A stretch of 64,000 nt of DNA, taken from UBA2821 sp902763335. Lineage in GTDB: Bacteria > Bacillota > Clostridia > Lachnospirales > Lachnospiraceae. Shown here piece by piece: positions 8,842 through 17,866 of this stretch; within the stretch, counting starts at the first letter, position 1, and each line of letters opens with the position of its first letter. The notes beneath the pieces were generated by a model that saw only the letters and a program-made list of their open reading frames with translations, did not search any database and had not been told where the DNA came from. The translations under genes were made by a program, and so were the position numbers. The stretch lies in NCBI GenBank assembly GCA_052066835.1, contig JBQHRJ010000004.1; one strand, written 5' to 3'.

Positions 8842-10524
8842 TTACCATGTTCCCGTTGCGATGAAACTTTCAGCCGCTTTTTCAGCGTCAGTTACAATCT
8901 TTTTATCGTATCCCATTACTCCTAATAATTTTATGGCATTTCTTGACACAGCCCGTCCACCGTACAATTTATAATTAAATATAATATCATCTTCCTTAAC
9001 TTCTTCCTGGAAATGATAATTTGCATATATTTTTTCCAGTATATGGGTAAGCTCAACGTCATGAGTAGCCGCAAAACACATCGCACCCTTATCTGCCATG
9101 CTTTCAAGGATTTTCGACGATGCGGCTATTCTCTCTATGGTATTTGTTCCTCTTAAAACCTCATCCACAAAACACAAAACTTTATTTCCGTCTGTTATGC
9201 TATCTATAACCCTCTTTAATGATTTTATCTCAACTATATAATAACTCTCCTGTCCCATAAGATTATCTCTTAATGCCATTGAAGAATAAATACTGTAAAA
9301 ACATGTTCTAAACTTTTTTGCTGTGCATGTATATATAGTCTGCGCAAGAATACTGTTTATGGCCACCGTCTTTAAAAATGTGGATTTTCCTGAAGCATTA
9401 GAGCCTGTTATAAGCACACTTCTTTCCTCACACATTGAATTTACAACCGGTTCACTGATAAGTGGATGATATATATCCGTAAAATCCATAACCGTCTTAT
9501 CACTGTCAGTTTCAAACTCAGGAATACAATAATATGAAAGACTTTCCCTGAATGATGCAACAGCTATCATTGCCTCTGTTTTACCAAGCACCGAAAACAT
9601 TTCTTCTATATCATCACCGGATTTTTTCACTGTTTTCAGCATAGAATTGAATTTTATCAAATCAATATGTGTTATCATTCTTAAATATTCCATTATCATC
9701 TCAGATGCTGAACCATTTACACCGGATGAAAGTAAAAATGCACCTTTTCTTACAGGCATAAGTTTTTTGCCTGCATTTATAAGTTTGTCATTGTAATCTG
9801 ATAACTCTTTTATATCAAGTTTCACCAATTTCTCTGCACATTCCTGCATATATACAAGGTATCTGAAACATATAAAATAGCTCTCTATCTCTGCTTTTCT
9901 GCTGTAATAAGTAAACACGTTTACCGAAATCATTACAACAAATGCAATTATTCCTAAAACCGGACTGAATGCAAATGATACAATGGATAATAATAACAAA
10001 ATGTCAAGTATATAATCCTTTGCATTACTCTTTTCCTCCACATCATATAGCCTGTCCACAAACTCCATAAGGGAAATGGATTTAGTTCTTCCCATGGAAT
10101 AAAAAATTTCCTGAATTTTATTTCTTACTTCCTCGTTATCTCTGAAAAAATTTACCAGTCTGTCATTTTCTTTTAATTTTTCTTCACTCTGTTCCGGCAT
10201 TCTCAACATTTTATACAGATATTCTTCACCTGCTGATGACCATGTGGTATTCATCGCCATGAAAATCGAATCCATATCAAGATCATTCCAGGTTATATCA
10301 TCTATAATGCGGCTGTCATCATTAAGCCTGCCTGCCTTTTTCAAATAATAATAACATATTTTATCATATTCTTTCTGCTCATATTCTCTCTCTGAATATT
10401 TTCCCCACTGCTCTCTGATTTTTCTTTTCATTCTCGCAACAGCGTTTTTCTTTGAAGTTATAGCTGTATACGCAAATATAACAAATGCTGCGGCGACAAA
10501 AATAATATATGCTTTTGCTTCCAC
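8842..10524 (-). CDS. membrane-anchored MutS-family ATPase
   Basis: A 560-aa protein whose C-terminal 200 residues are a MutS-type ABC ATPase: Walker A TGSNASGKST (373-382), Walker B with catalytic Glu in LCFVDEVLRGT (about 455), and the ATHD switch histidine. There is no mismatch-recognition domain I and no Smr endonuclease domain. One N-terminal hydrophobic helix (about 5-21) and a hydrophobic pair (about 171-206) suggest that it is fixed in the membrane, unlike MutS or MutS2. It belongs to the poorly characterised MutS-like group with membrane segments; a role in DNA repair is not established. It has its own short upstream region containing an 11-bp inverted repeat. Confidence 0.8.
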   Translation of the reverse strand: MEAKAYIIFVAAAFVIFAYTAITSKKNAVARMKRKIREQWGKYSEREYEQKEYDKICYYYLKKAGRLNDDSRIIDDITWNDLDMDSIFMAMNTTWSSAGEEYLYKMLRMPEQSEEKLKENDRLVNFFRDNEEVRNKIQEIFYSMGRTKSISLMEFVDRLYDVEEKSNAKDYILDILLLLSIVSFAFSPVLGIIAFVVMISVNVFTYYSRKAEIESYFICFRYLVYMQECAEKLVKLDIKELSDYNDKLINAGKKLMPVRKGAFLLSSGVNGSASEMIMEYLRMITHIDLIKFNSMLKTVKKSGDDIEEMFSVLGKTEAMIAVASFRESLSYYCIPEFETDSDKTVMDFTDIYHPLISEPVVNSMCEERSVLITGSNASGKSTFLKTVAINSILAQTIYTCTAKKFRTCFYSIYSSMALRDNLMGQESYYIVEIKSLKRVIDSITDGNKVLCFVDEVLRGTNTIERIAASSKILESMADKGAMCFAATHDVELTHILEKIYANYHFQEEVKEDDIIFNYKLYGGRAVSRNAIKLLGVMGYDKKIVTDAEKAAESFIATGTW

Positions 10525-10555
10525 TTTATACCTCCGTCATAATATTATAAACTAA

Positions 10556-10598
10556 TTGCGAAACACACATGTGTGGCTGTTATCATGGTGTTTCGCAA
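10556..10598. repeat. 11-bp inverted repeat between spoIVA and the MutS-like gene
   Basis: Perfect arms TTGCGAAACAC (10556-10566) and GTGTTTCGCAA (10588-10598), 21 bases apart, with an inner palindrome ACACATGTGT. No T-run follows directly in either direction, so an operator or an unusual terminator of spoIVA are both possible. A TATAAT lies a few bases downstream on the minus strand, before the MutS-like start. Confidence 0.6.
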
Positions 10599-10643
10599 CC
10601 AAATATAATATTACCATATTTTTTTTCTGTTGTGAATGAACAA

Positions 10644-12119
10644 TTATATAATGATGCAGATTACGCCACCGTTACTCTCATTAGTTATCTTCTGCAGTGT
10701 ATTTTGTAATTTTTCCTGTGTCTCGTCTGAAAGTCTCGATATCTTTGTATTTATTCCATCCTCAACAATCTGCTCTATCGATTTTCCAAATATATTCGTT
10801 TCCCATATTCCATCCTCTTTTGATTTGCTGTTTTCATTTATAAACTCTATGAGATCCTTTGCCTGCTGTTCACTTCCTACTATAGGTGCTATCTCCGTTA
10901 ATATATTAGCCTTTATCATATGAATCGACGGTGCCTCTGCCTTTATCTTCACACCGTATTTATTCCCTGTTTTAATTATCTCCGGTTCTGCAAGAGTTAT
11001 TTCCTTCCTCTCCGGAGTGACTACCCCATATCCTCTCATTCTGACTTCTTCCATAGCATTTTTTACCTTTGCATAACTGTCTTTTAAGCCCGAAAACTCC
11101 TTTAAACATGTTATAAGTCTGTACTCATCCGGTATATCCGTTCCTGTAAGTTCACTTAAAACCTGATAATAATAATCCTCCACAAGGTTTATTATCACCT
11201 TTACAACTCCGTCTGACAGATTTTTCTCCTCAAGCTTATAATTTTTTACATATTTACATGCATTTTCAAACACTTCCGATGTGACATCTCTCATGCATTT
11301 AAGCTTTGGCATTATATCTTTTATGTTTTGTATTATTTCTTTTTTAAGCCAGTGTTCGCTGCTTAACATTTCTACCCATTTAGGCATGTAAAATTCTGTT
11401 CTGCTTACAGGAAACTCATTTAAAATCGTAGTGAGAATATTTAAAATATCATCCTTTTTAAGCTGCTGGCAGTTTACCGGAAATACGGTAACATTGTTTT
11501 TTGTCTCAATCTGCTTTGCAAGATTTTTAGTCTCCTCTGAATATGGTTTTGATGAATTAAGAAGCACCACAAACGGTTTTCCTATTTTTTTTAGCTGCCT
11601 TATGGTCTCCTCCTCAGGCTTTTCATAGTTTTCCCTCTCAATCTCACCAAATGAGCCGTCAGTTGTAACAACAAATCCTATACTGGAATGTTCATTTATA
11701 ACCTTATATGTACCAATTTCCGCAGCCTTTGTAAATGGAATTTCATTTTCAAACCACGGTGTCTTTACCATCCGTTCAATTTCATTTTCTATATGACCTG
11801 TGGCACCGTTTGTCATATATCCCACACAATCTATAAGTCTTATCTGTACCTCACTTTTATCAGGCAATGGTATGACAGCCGCATCCTTTGGAATGAATTT
11901 TGGCTCTGTAGTCATTATCATTTTGCCTGCGGCACTCTGTGGCAGTTCATCCCTTGTACGTTCCTTTGCAGCCTCATCCTTCATCTCAGGAAGTACAAGA
12001 ATATCCATAAATCTTTTTATAAATGTTGACTTACCGGTTCTCACCGGTCCCACAACTCCTATGTATATTTCCCCATTTGTCCTTTCAGCTATGTCCTTGT
12101 ACAGATTATAATTTTCCAT
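10644..12119 (-). CDS. spoIVA: stage IV sporulation protein A, spore coat morphogenetic ATPase
   Basis: SpoIVA polymerises on the outer forespore membrane and forms the base on which the spore coat is built, using ATP hydrolysis. The 491-aa protein begins with the typical YKDIAERTNGEIYIGVVGPVRTGKST, split here as YKDIAERTNGEIYIG and the Walker A GPVRTGKST (24-32). The conserved DCVGY and the extreme C-terminus GGVICIII, a family hallmark for membrane contact, are both present. GGAGG sits seven bases before the ATG. A near-perfect palindrome lies just upstream. In Bacillus the gene is under sigma-E; a sigma-E promoter is not certain from the bases here. Confidence 0.96.
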   Translation of the reverse strand: MENYNLYKDIAERTNGEIYIGVVGPVRTGKSTFIKRFMDILVLPEMKDEAAKERTRDELPQSAAGKMIMTTEPKFIPKDAAVIPLPDKSEVQIRLIDCVGYMTNGATGHIENEIERMVKTPWFENEIPFTKAAEIGTYKVINEHSSIGFVVTTDGSFGEIERENYEKPEEETIRQLKKIGKPFVVLLNSSKPYSEETKNLAKQIETKNNVTVFPVNCQQLKKDDILNILTTILNEFPVSRTEFYMPKWVEMLSSEHWLKKEIIQNIKDIMPKLKCMRDVTSEVFENACKYVKNYKLEEKNLSDGVVKVIINLVEDYYYQVLSELTGTDIPDEYRLITCLKEFSGLKDSYAKVKNAMEEVRMRGYGVVTPERKEITLAEPEIIKTGNKYGVKIKAEAPSIHMIKANILTEIAPIVGSEQQAKDLIEFINENSKSKEDGIWETNIFGKSIEQIVEDGINTKISRLSDETQEKLQNTLQKITNESNGGVICIII

Positions 12120-12132
12120 AAAAAATCCTCCT

Positions 12133-12155
12133 GTATATACTGATATAGTATATAC
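12133..12155. repeat. palindrome upstream of spoIVA
   Basis: Arms GTATATACT (12133-12141) and AGTATATAC (12147-12155) flank GATAT, directly before the spoIVA ribosome binding site. It could be a regulator site or part of a sporulation promoter; nothing after it looks like a terminator tail. Confidence 0.5.
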
Positions 12156-12181
12156 AAAAGGATTTAATTTTATAACTTATT

Positions 12182-12970
12182 CTATATATTTTCCTCTGTT
12201 GATTCAGTCTCATGTTTTGCAAATCTGTCCCACTTAGTCATTTTTGTGAATACATAGGTTGCAACCGGCACAACAGCACAACATCCTGTGGCACTTAACA
12301 TTATATTTGCAATGATGTCAAAAAATGCCTTTGAATTAATAAGTGATACAAACGAATATTCATATCTTCTGAATAACAAAAACATAAGTAAAAACTCACC
12401 TACACATGCAAACCACAATGTGTTTATCGTAGAACCGAGTATGCTTTTTCCAAGATGCATTCCGGTAGTGATAAGTGTTTTTTCATCATTTTCAGTATTG
12501 TTTTTCCAAACCTCGTAGACAGAACTTGTAACAGCCACCGCAATGTCTATAAGTGCTCCCGTTACACCTAGAACCAGCATTGCTACCGCCACATCCGGCA
12601 GATTTATCTTAATATTTACGGACAGATTCATCAATGTATCCTCATACATCTCAAATTCATTGTATCCGCCCATATTTCCAAGATGTCCTATATATTTTGA
12701 GATATACATAAGCACCACTGCCACTATAACAACAGACACTAACGATGACATAGTCTTTATGTTCACGCCATTCTGGTATATTAAAGTCAGAAGACACATA
12801 AACACGATATCAAACAAAACCAGCTTGTACGGGTCATTGTACTTCATTATATATACACTTGAAAAAAACACTATGACATTTCCCAGAAGTGCCACAAGTG
12901 ACATCACACCTCTGTCTCCACCTATGGCAATAATAAGAACTATAAATATTAAAAATAATACAAAATTCAT
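12182..12970 (-). CDS. YibF-like membrane protein (YibE/F family)
   Basis: A 262-aa integral membrane protein with about seven hydrophobic segments, the second half of a YibE/F pair. The conserved core GALIDIAVAVTSSVYEV matches the GAVMDVAVSVSETACVL stretch of its partner, showing that the two are paralogues. The start at 12970 follows GAGG and lies one base after the partner's stop (TAGTATG); an ATG 12 bases earlier would overlap and has a weaker site. Function of the family is unknown; a transport role is only inferred from topology. Confidence 0.83.
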   Translation of the reverse strand: MNFVLFLIFIVLIIAIGGDRGVMSLVALLGNVIVFFSSVYIMKYNDPYKLVLFDIVFMCLLTLIYQNGVNIKTMSSLVSVVIVAVVLMYISKYIGHLGNMGGYNEFEMYEDTLMNLSVNIKINLPDVAVAMLVLGVTGALIDIAVAVTSSVYEVWKNNTENDEKTLITTGMHLGKSILGSTINTLWFACVGEFLLMFLLFRRYEYSFVSLINSKAFFDIIANIMLSATGCCAVVPVATYVFTKMTKWDRFAKHETESTEENI

Positions 12971-12971
12971 A

Positions 12972-14105
12972 CTAATCCTCATTTCTACTACTATGCAATT
13001 TCATTGCTTTCATCCTATACAGAACAAACCATGCCACAACTGCCGTAACCGGTATTGTGATTACTATACCTATAGAACCTGTCAGGAATCTTGTGAGTTC
13101 AAACGGTAAATCAAATCTGCATATATAATTAAATTTATATTTATTTTTCATCTGAACCAGTATCATTGGAACTGTTCCGCAAAAATATGAGTAAAACAGT
13201 ATATTTACCATTGTACCTGTAATATCACGTCCAAGCTCACGTATTGAATTAATAAACGTCTTTACTGGCATGTCAGGTGTATTATTTTTCAACACACATG
13301 CAGTCTCTGAAACCGATACCGCAACATCCATCACCGCACCAAGACATCCTACTAATATCTCCATAAAAAACAGACGGTTTAAATCATTCGGTCCTGAGAC
13401 GTACTCCATCATTATATAATCCGGAGCTTCAGTACATGCAAGAACGATTTTATATATTATTCCAACGACTGCCACAACAATAAATACAGAAGTTATTGAT
13501 ATTGCCGTTGATTTTTTTAATCCGCTTATGCATACAAGCGAAACTATGGTAAAAAGGAATATCATTGCATAACATATGTACATTATATCCATGCCGCCCG
13601 CATACAAATCAAGTCCTGCATACAGAAGTCCCACATTCACCACAGAAGCCAGTACAAATAAAATCCCTCTAAGCCCTGCTACTATAATCATTGCATAAAT
13701 AAATATAAGAATAACCAGTAAAACGGCAAAATCACTCTTAAATCCCGTAACCTTTCCGACCAGATCACCGTTATTTTCTGCAATGGATACAAATACTCTG
13801 TCTTTTTTCTCGTATCTTACAGTTTTAACCTCTGACTTTGAATAGCTGTTTGTGACATAAGCTTTTTTTCCTTTAAATTTACCATTCAGAATTTTCACTG
13901 TCAGTGTCTGTGTGTAATATTTTTCCTTTTTCATATTCTGACTTTTCTGAATATATCTGTCTGTTATTTTTGATTTCTGAACTTCTGCTACCGTTTTTTT
14001 GTATAGGAACGCATCATTATTTACAAATACAACAGCACCAATTGCTATACACAGATATATTAACGTAAATATAACTTTACTTTTGCAAAAAAATATTTCT
14101 TTCAT
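12972..14105 (-). CDS. YibE-like membrane protein (YibE/F family)
   Basis: A 377-aa protein with one N-terminal membrane helix, an extracytoplasmic segment of about 110 residues (rich in K, T and Y, containing LTVKILNGKFKGKKAYVTN) and about seven more membrane helices. The soluble part followed by the polytopic part is the normal YibE layout. GAGG precedes the ATG. It is followed at once by the YibF-like gene and by spoIVA, and preceded by the RNase G gene after an 18-base gap. The biochemical role of the family is not known. Confidence 0.83.
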   Translation of the reverse strand: MKEIFFCKSKVIFTLIYLCIAIGAVVFVNNDAFLYKKTVAEVQKSKITDRYIQKSQNMKKEKYYTQTLTVKILNGKFKGKKAYVTNSYSKSEVKTVRYEKKDRVFVSIAENNGDLVGKVTGFKSDFAVLLVILIFIYAMIIVAGLRGILFVLASVVNVGLLYAGLDLYAGGMDIMYICYAMIFLFTIVSLVCISGLKKSTAISITSVFIVVAVVGIIYKIVLACTEAPDYIMMEYVSGPNDLNRLFFMEILVGCLGAVMDVAVSVSETACVLKNNTPDMPVKTFINSIRELGRDITGTMVNILFYSYFCGTVPMILVQMKNKYKFNYICRFDLPFELTRFLTGSIGIVITIPVTAVVAWFVLYRMKAMKLHSSRNED

Positions 14106-14123
14106 TAATGTTTTCCTCTATCC

Positions 14124-15287
14124 TTATATATGAAGTTCATGAACCGGCGGCTTTTGTTTCTTTCTGGTTATCTCCACAAGTCCAAGTTCCGTCATATCCA
14201 CAACGGTCGTTTTAATCCGGTCTTTTGACACCTCTCGTCTTAACTGCTCAAGTAACTCCCTGTCTAATTCCTTGTCATTCATATTTATAAAATCAACAAC
14301 AATTATGCCTGACATGTTGCGAAGACGTAACTGCCTGGCAATCTCTATGGCTGATTCCACATTAACTTTGTAAAACACCTTTGAATCAGACTTTCCTTTT
14401 ATACATTTTCCTGTATTTACATCTATAACCGACAGTGCCTCGGTATGCTGGATAACAAGATACGCTCCTGAATCAAGCCACACCTTTTCTCTTTTTAAAC
14501 TCTCCATCAGGCTTTCCATACTGTATAATTTTATAAGCGGAAGCATCTCATCGTCATAAAGCCTTAGTTTTTCTTTATCACATACACATGTAAGTTCATC
14601 ATATATCTGTTCACTGTCAGTGACTATTTCATCAACAGAGTACCTGTACAAATCTCTTACATATACCTGATATGACTTTGGAGGTGTATACATCACACTT
14701 CCCGGTACCATAAAAAATGCCTTCTTTTCAACATTTTTGTATTGTACTACCAACTGAGCCATTTCTGCAAGTATTTCTTCATCATTTGCTTCATTTGCAT
14801 TAGTTCTTATAATAAACCCTAAATCACCTGAATACTGTTCCTTTATGGATCTTGTAAGGCTTTCTTTTCTGTCCTTATCAATAAATTTTCCCGAAAAGCA
14901 GATTCTTCTGTCACCGTATGTAAGCACTGCAAATTTTCCGGCAAACTCAAGTTTTGAAGTAAGTACCGGAAACTTTGTCTTTACGGCTTCTTTGGAAAGC
15001 CTCACAAGCACTTTATCTCCCTGACACATTTTATCAGTATTTTTTTTATTTAAAAATATTGGTTTCCTATTATCTGCTATGGAATAATATCCTTTTTTAC
15101 CGTCAGAATACTCTATAAATGCAGCGTTAATATTTTTCACTATATCAATAACCCTGCCGACATATATGTTTCCAAGTTCCGAATTTTTCTCCGTATCATA
15201 TATGTCAAGATCAACAAACTGTCTGCCATCATGAAGTCCCGTGAGTATGAACCTGTCCCATCCTGTTATAATAATTTTTCTACTCAT
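14124..15287 (-). CDS. rng: ribonuclease E/G family endoribonuclease, short form
   Basis: Endoribonuclease of the RNase G type, acting on rRNA precursors and mRNA. An S1-like RNA-binding region (about 38-118) starts GNIYVGRVIDIVKNINAAF. The catalytic aspartates are present as IDVNTG (D289) and VVDFINM (D332). The protein ends at residue 387 soon after LGLVEITRKK, so the CPxC zinc-link that joins subunits in E. coli RNase E and in most clostridial RNase G is absent. The ATG at 15287 lies one base after the preceding stop; a GTG at 15299 would also be in frame. Expected neighbours TIGR03960 and TIGR03936 genes precede it. Confidence 0.9.
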   Translation of the reverse strand: MSRKIIITGWDRFILTGLHDGRQFVDLDIYDTEKNSELGNIYVGRVIDIVKNINAAFIEYSDGKKGYYSIADNRKPIFLNKKNTDKMCQGDKVLVRLSKEAVKTKFPVLTSKLEFAGKFAVLTYGDRRICFSGKFIDKDRKESLTRSIKEQYSGDLGFIIRTNANEANDEEILAEMAQLVVQYKNVEKKAFFMVPGSVMYTPPKSYQVYVRDLYRYSVDEIVTDSEQIYDELTCVCDKEKLRLYDDEMLPLIKLYSMESLMESLKREKVWLDSGAYLVIQHTEALSVIDVNTGKCIKGKSDSKVFYKVNVESAIEIARQLRLRNMSGIIVVDFINMNDKELDRELLEQLRREVSKDRIKTTVVDMTELGLVEITRKKQKPPVHELHI

Positions 15288-15288
15288 A

Positions 15289-15981
15289 TTATATTTCACG
15301 TCCTAAATCTTCAAGTGTAACAAAGCCTTCCTCAACACTTCCGGCATACACTTCAAGCCGTTCTATTTCTAACGCAAACTTCGGCATCTCCATACCAATA
15401 TATTTGTAAAACCCGTCCATTACAAGTTCAGGCTTTAAATAATCTCCGCTTGAAGATGCAAGTTTAAGAAAAGCGCTGTCATCATCTGCCTTTGCTTCAT
15501 ATATGCCGGGACGGATATCTATCTCTTTTTCACTCTTTTTTGTTTTTTTCAAAACAATTATTTCCGGCTGTGACACGTATTTTTCAAAAGCATCCCTTAA
15601 ATCAATATCAGGTTTTAAACCTTCCCTGAATTTTATATTGTAATCTGCTGCTGCAACTATTGACATGGCATTTTTGCTGTCATCCGGAAGCTGTCTGTAG
15701 CTTATGACTTCCATTCCCTCTACCATCTGTTCATTAAGCCTCTTTACCATCACCTCTGAACAGTCTGTTGAGTGTACCTCTATATCCATATATTCGCCAC
15801 TACTCGTAAGTCCTACACCAAGAGGTGCTGCAAATGACATTTTCTGATGTGGATTAAATCCTTCTGAATACATCATGTCAACATCAGCCCTGCGCATTGC
15901 TTTTTGAAAATATCTCATAGTATCAAGGTGACCGATAAATTTCATATATCCTTTTTTGGCAAACTTTACCCTAATTTTCAA
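15289..15981 (-). CDS. TIGR03936 (DUF2344) radical-SAM-linked protein
   Basis: A 230-aa protein beginning KIRVKFAKKGYMKFIGHLDT, the standard opening of TIGR03936/DUF2344, with the conserved SEGFNPHQKMSFAAPLGVG. In many Clostridia this domain follows or is fused to the TIGR03960 radical SAM protein; here they are separate and overlap by 11 bases. I place the start at the TTG at 15981: it has GGAGGAGG eight bases upstream and gives the family N-terminus, while earlier in-frame codons would read the partner's C-terminal region. Its chemical role is unknown; the pairing suggests tRNA or rRNA modification, which is inference. Confidence 0.85.
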   Translation of the reverse strand: MKIRVKFAKKGYMKFIGHLDTMRYFQKAMRRADVDMMYSEGFNPHQKMSFAAPLGVGLTSSGEYMDIEVHSTDCSEVMVKRLNEQMVEGMEVISYRQLPDDSKNAMSIVAAADYNIKFREGLKPDIDLRDAFEKYVSQPEIIVLKKTKKSEKEIDIRPGIYEAKADDDSAFLKLASSSGDYLKPELVMDGFYKYIGMEMPKFALEIERLEVYAGSVEEGFVTLEDLGREI

Positions 15982-17851
15982 AACAGACACCTCCTCCAAA
16001 TACAGCCGCACCACAACCGTTACATTTCATACGACAGTTTGGTGTTACCGTCTCGTTTTTGGCATTTTCCCACTCATTTTTTAAGAATTTTTTTGTAACT
16101 CCTATATCTATAAAATCCCACGGAAGAAACTCGTCCGTACTTCTCTCTCTCGTAATGTAAAAATCCATGTCGATTCCGGTATCTTTTATAGCCTGCTGCC
16201 ATTTTTCATTATCATACGAATCACTCCACGCATCATAAAGGCATCCGAGCTCGTATGCCCTGAGTACGGTTTTAGCAACCTTTCTGTCACCTCTTGCAAG
16301 AAGTCCTTCTATAACCGATACATCAGCTTCATGCCAGTTATAACGTATGCTCTTCTTATTAAGCATTTCTTTCATTCTGCCATTTACAATTTTTGCTCTC
16401 TCCAAAAACTGCTCTTTTGTACACATTGGAGCCCACTGGAAAGGTGTAAACGGTTTTGGTATGAAAAATGAAGAGCTGGCTGTAATCTGCACCTTGCCAT
16501 TTCTCTCTGTCTTTGGTATCTCGTAGTACACTTCAGCTACTTTCTCACAAAGCTCAGCTATTCCTTTCATGTCTTCCTCAGTCTCTGTCGGAATTCCAAG
16601 CATGAAATATAACTTAACCCTGTTCCAGCCTCCCTTGAATGCAAGAGATGCACCGTTAAGTATAACCTCTTCCGTAAGTCCCTTATTGATAACATTTCTA
16701 AGTCTCTGTGAACCTGCCTCAGGAGCAAATGTAAGGCTGCTCTTTCTGACATCCTGAACCTTACTCATAATATCTAACGAAAAAGCATCTATTCTAAGGG
16801 ACGGAAGTGAGATATTTACTCCCTTTTTTCCAAATTCATCTATCAGATAGTTTATAATCTCCTCTAAATGAGAGTAATCACTTGAACTTAATGAACTTAA
16901 TGAGATTTCTTCATGTCCGGTACTCTTAAGCATTTCAGATGCCATATTTTTGAGATACTCAACATTTCTCTCCCTTACCGGTCTGTATACCATTCCTGCC
17001 TGACAAAATCTGCATCCACGAATACATCCTCTCTGTATCTCAAGAACTACTCTGTCCTGTGTAGCTTTGATAAACGGAACTAAAGGCTTTCTCGGATAAT
17101 AATTATACTCAGCCTCCGGGTCTGTACTCTGCATATCAACAACAAGCTGTTTTACTATTTTCTTTTGTGCATGACTGTTGTTTGGAACAAAACTTTTTAT
17201 CGTACCGTCTTCATTATATTCTACATCATAAAAAGCAGGCACATACATTCCCGGAATTTCTGCTGCCTTTTCAAGAAATTCCTGTCTGCTGCCGCCCTTT
17301 TTCTTATGTTCTTTATAAATATCAAATAAACGATAGTATTGTTTCTCTCCTTCTCCAATATAAAATATATCAAAGAAATCTGCCAACGGTTCCGGATTGT
17401 AAGTACACGGTCCTCCTCCTATAACTATAGGATCACTGTCACTTCTTTCTGATGCAATAAGCGGGATTTTACTAAGATCAAGAACCTGCAAAACATTTGC
17501 ATAACACATTTCATACTGAAGTGTTATTCCGAGAAAATCAAAGTCCCTTATGTTATCCTGTGACTCTATCGCAAATAAAGGAATGTCCTTTTCCCTCATC
17601 ACCTTATCAAGATCAAGCCATGGTGAATAAACACGTTCACAGTATACATCATCTCTCCGGTTAAACATATCATACAATATCTGTATTCCCAGATGTGACA
17701 TTCCTATTTCGTACACATCCGGGAAACACATTGCAAATCTTATATCCACATCATCCGGATTTTTTCTTACCATATTTACTTCATTACCAATATATCTTTC
17801 CGGCTTGTCTATACTCAGAAGTATCTCATCCGGCAATGCCAACTTTCTCAA
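15971..17851 (-). CDS. TIGR03960 B12-binding-like radical SAM protein
   Basis: A 626-aa protein. An N-terminal B12-binding-like region (FPDVYEIGMSHLGIQILYD) is followed by a radical SAM core with the CxxxCxxC motif in RGCIRGCRFCQAGM (about residue 275) and the strand GGGPCTYNPEP. The C-terminus ends with a small cysteine motif CRMKCNGCG. This is the TIGR03960 layout, full length. The start is a TTG at 17851 with AAGGTG upstream; the encoded MRKLALPDEIL is the usual family N-terminus. It follows hisIE by 15 bases, so it is probably read through from the histidine operon. The substrate is unknown. Confidence 0.9.
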   Translation of the reverse strand: MRKLALPDEILLSIDKPERYIGNEVNMVRKNPDDVDIRFAMCFPDVYEIGMSHLGIQILYDMFNRRDDVYCERVYSPWLDLDKVMREKDIPLFAIESQDNIRDFDFLGITLQYEMCYANVLQVLDLSKIPLIASERSDSDPIVIGGGPCTYNPEPLADFFDIFYIGEGEKQYYRLFDIYKEHKKKGGSRQEFLEKAAEIPGMYVPAFYDVEYNEDGTIKSFVPNNSHAQKKIVKQLVVDMQSTDPEAEYNYYPRKPLVPFIKATQDRVVLEIQRGCIRGCRFCQAGMVYRPVRERNVEYLKNMASEMLKSTGHEEISLSSLSSSDYSHLEEIINYLIDEFGKKGVNISLPSLRIDAFSLDIMSKVQDVRKSSLTFAPEAGSQRLRNVINKGLTEEVILNGASLAFKGGWNRVKLYFMLGIPTETEEDMKGIAELCEKVAEVYYEIPKTERNGKVQITASSSFFIPKPFTPFQWAPMCTKEQFLERAKIVNGRMKEMLNKKSIRYNWHEADVSVIEGLLARGDRKVAKTVLRAYELGCLYDAWSDSYDNEKWQQAIKDTGIDMDFYITRERSTDEFLPWDFIDIGVTKKFLKNEWENAKNETVTPNCRMKCNGCGAAVFGGGVCFEN

Positions 17852-17866
17852 ATATCCTACACCTTC

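Noticed and set aside
12543..13109. A 188-codon plus-strand open frame
   Set aside because: Antisense to yibE/yibF, I- and T-rich, no ribosome binding site.
14222..14240. TTTTGACACC inside the RNase G gene as a third repeat copy
   Set aside because: Only one arm is present, with no partner arm and no CCCC/GGGG hairpin; the rest is coding.
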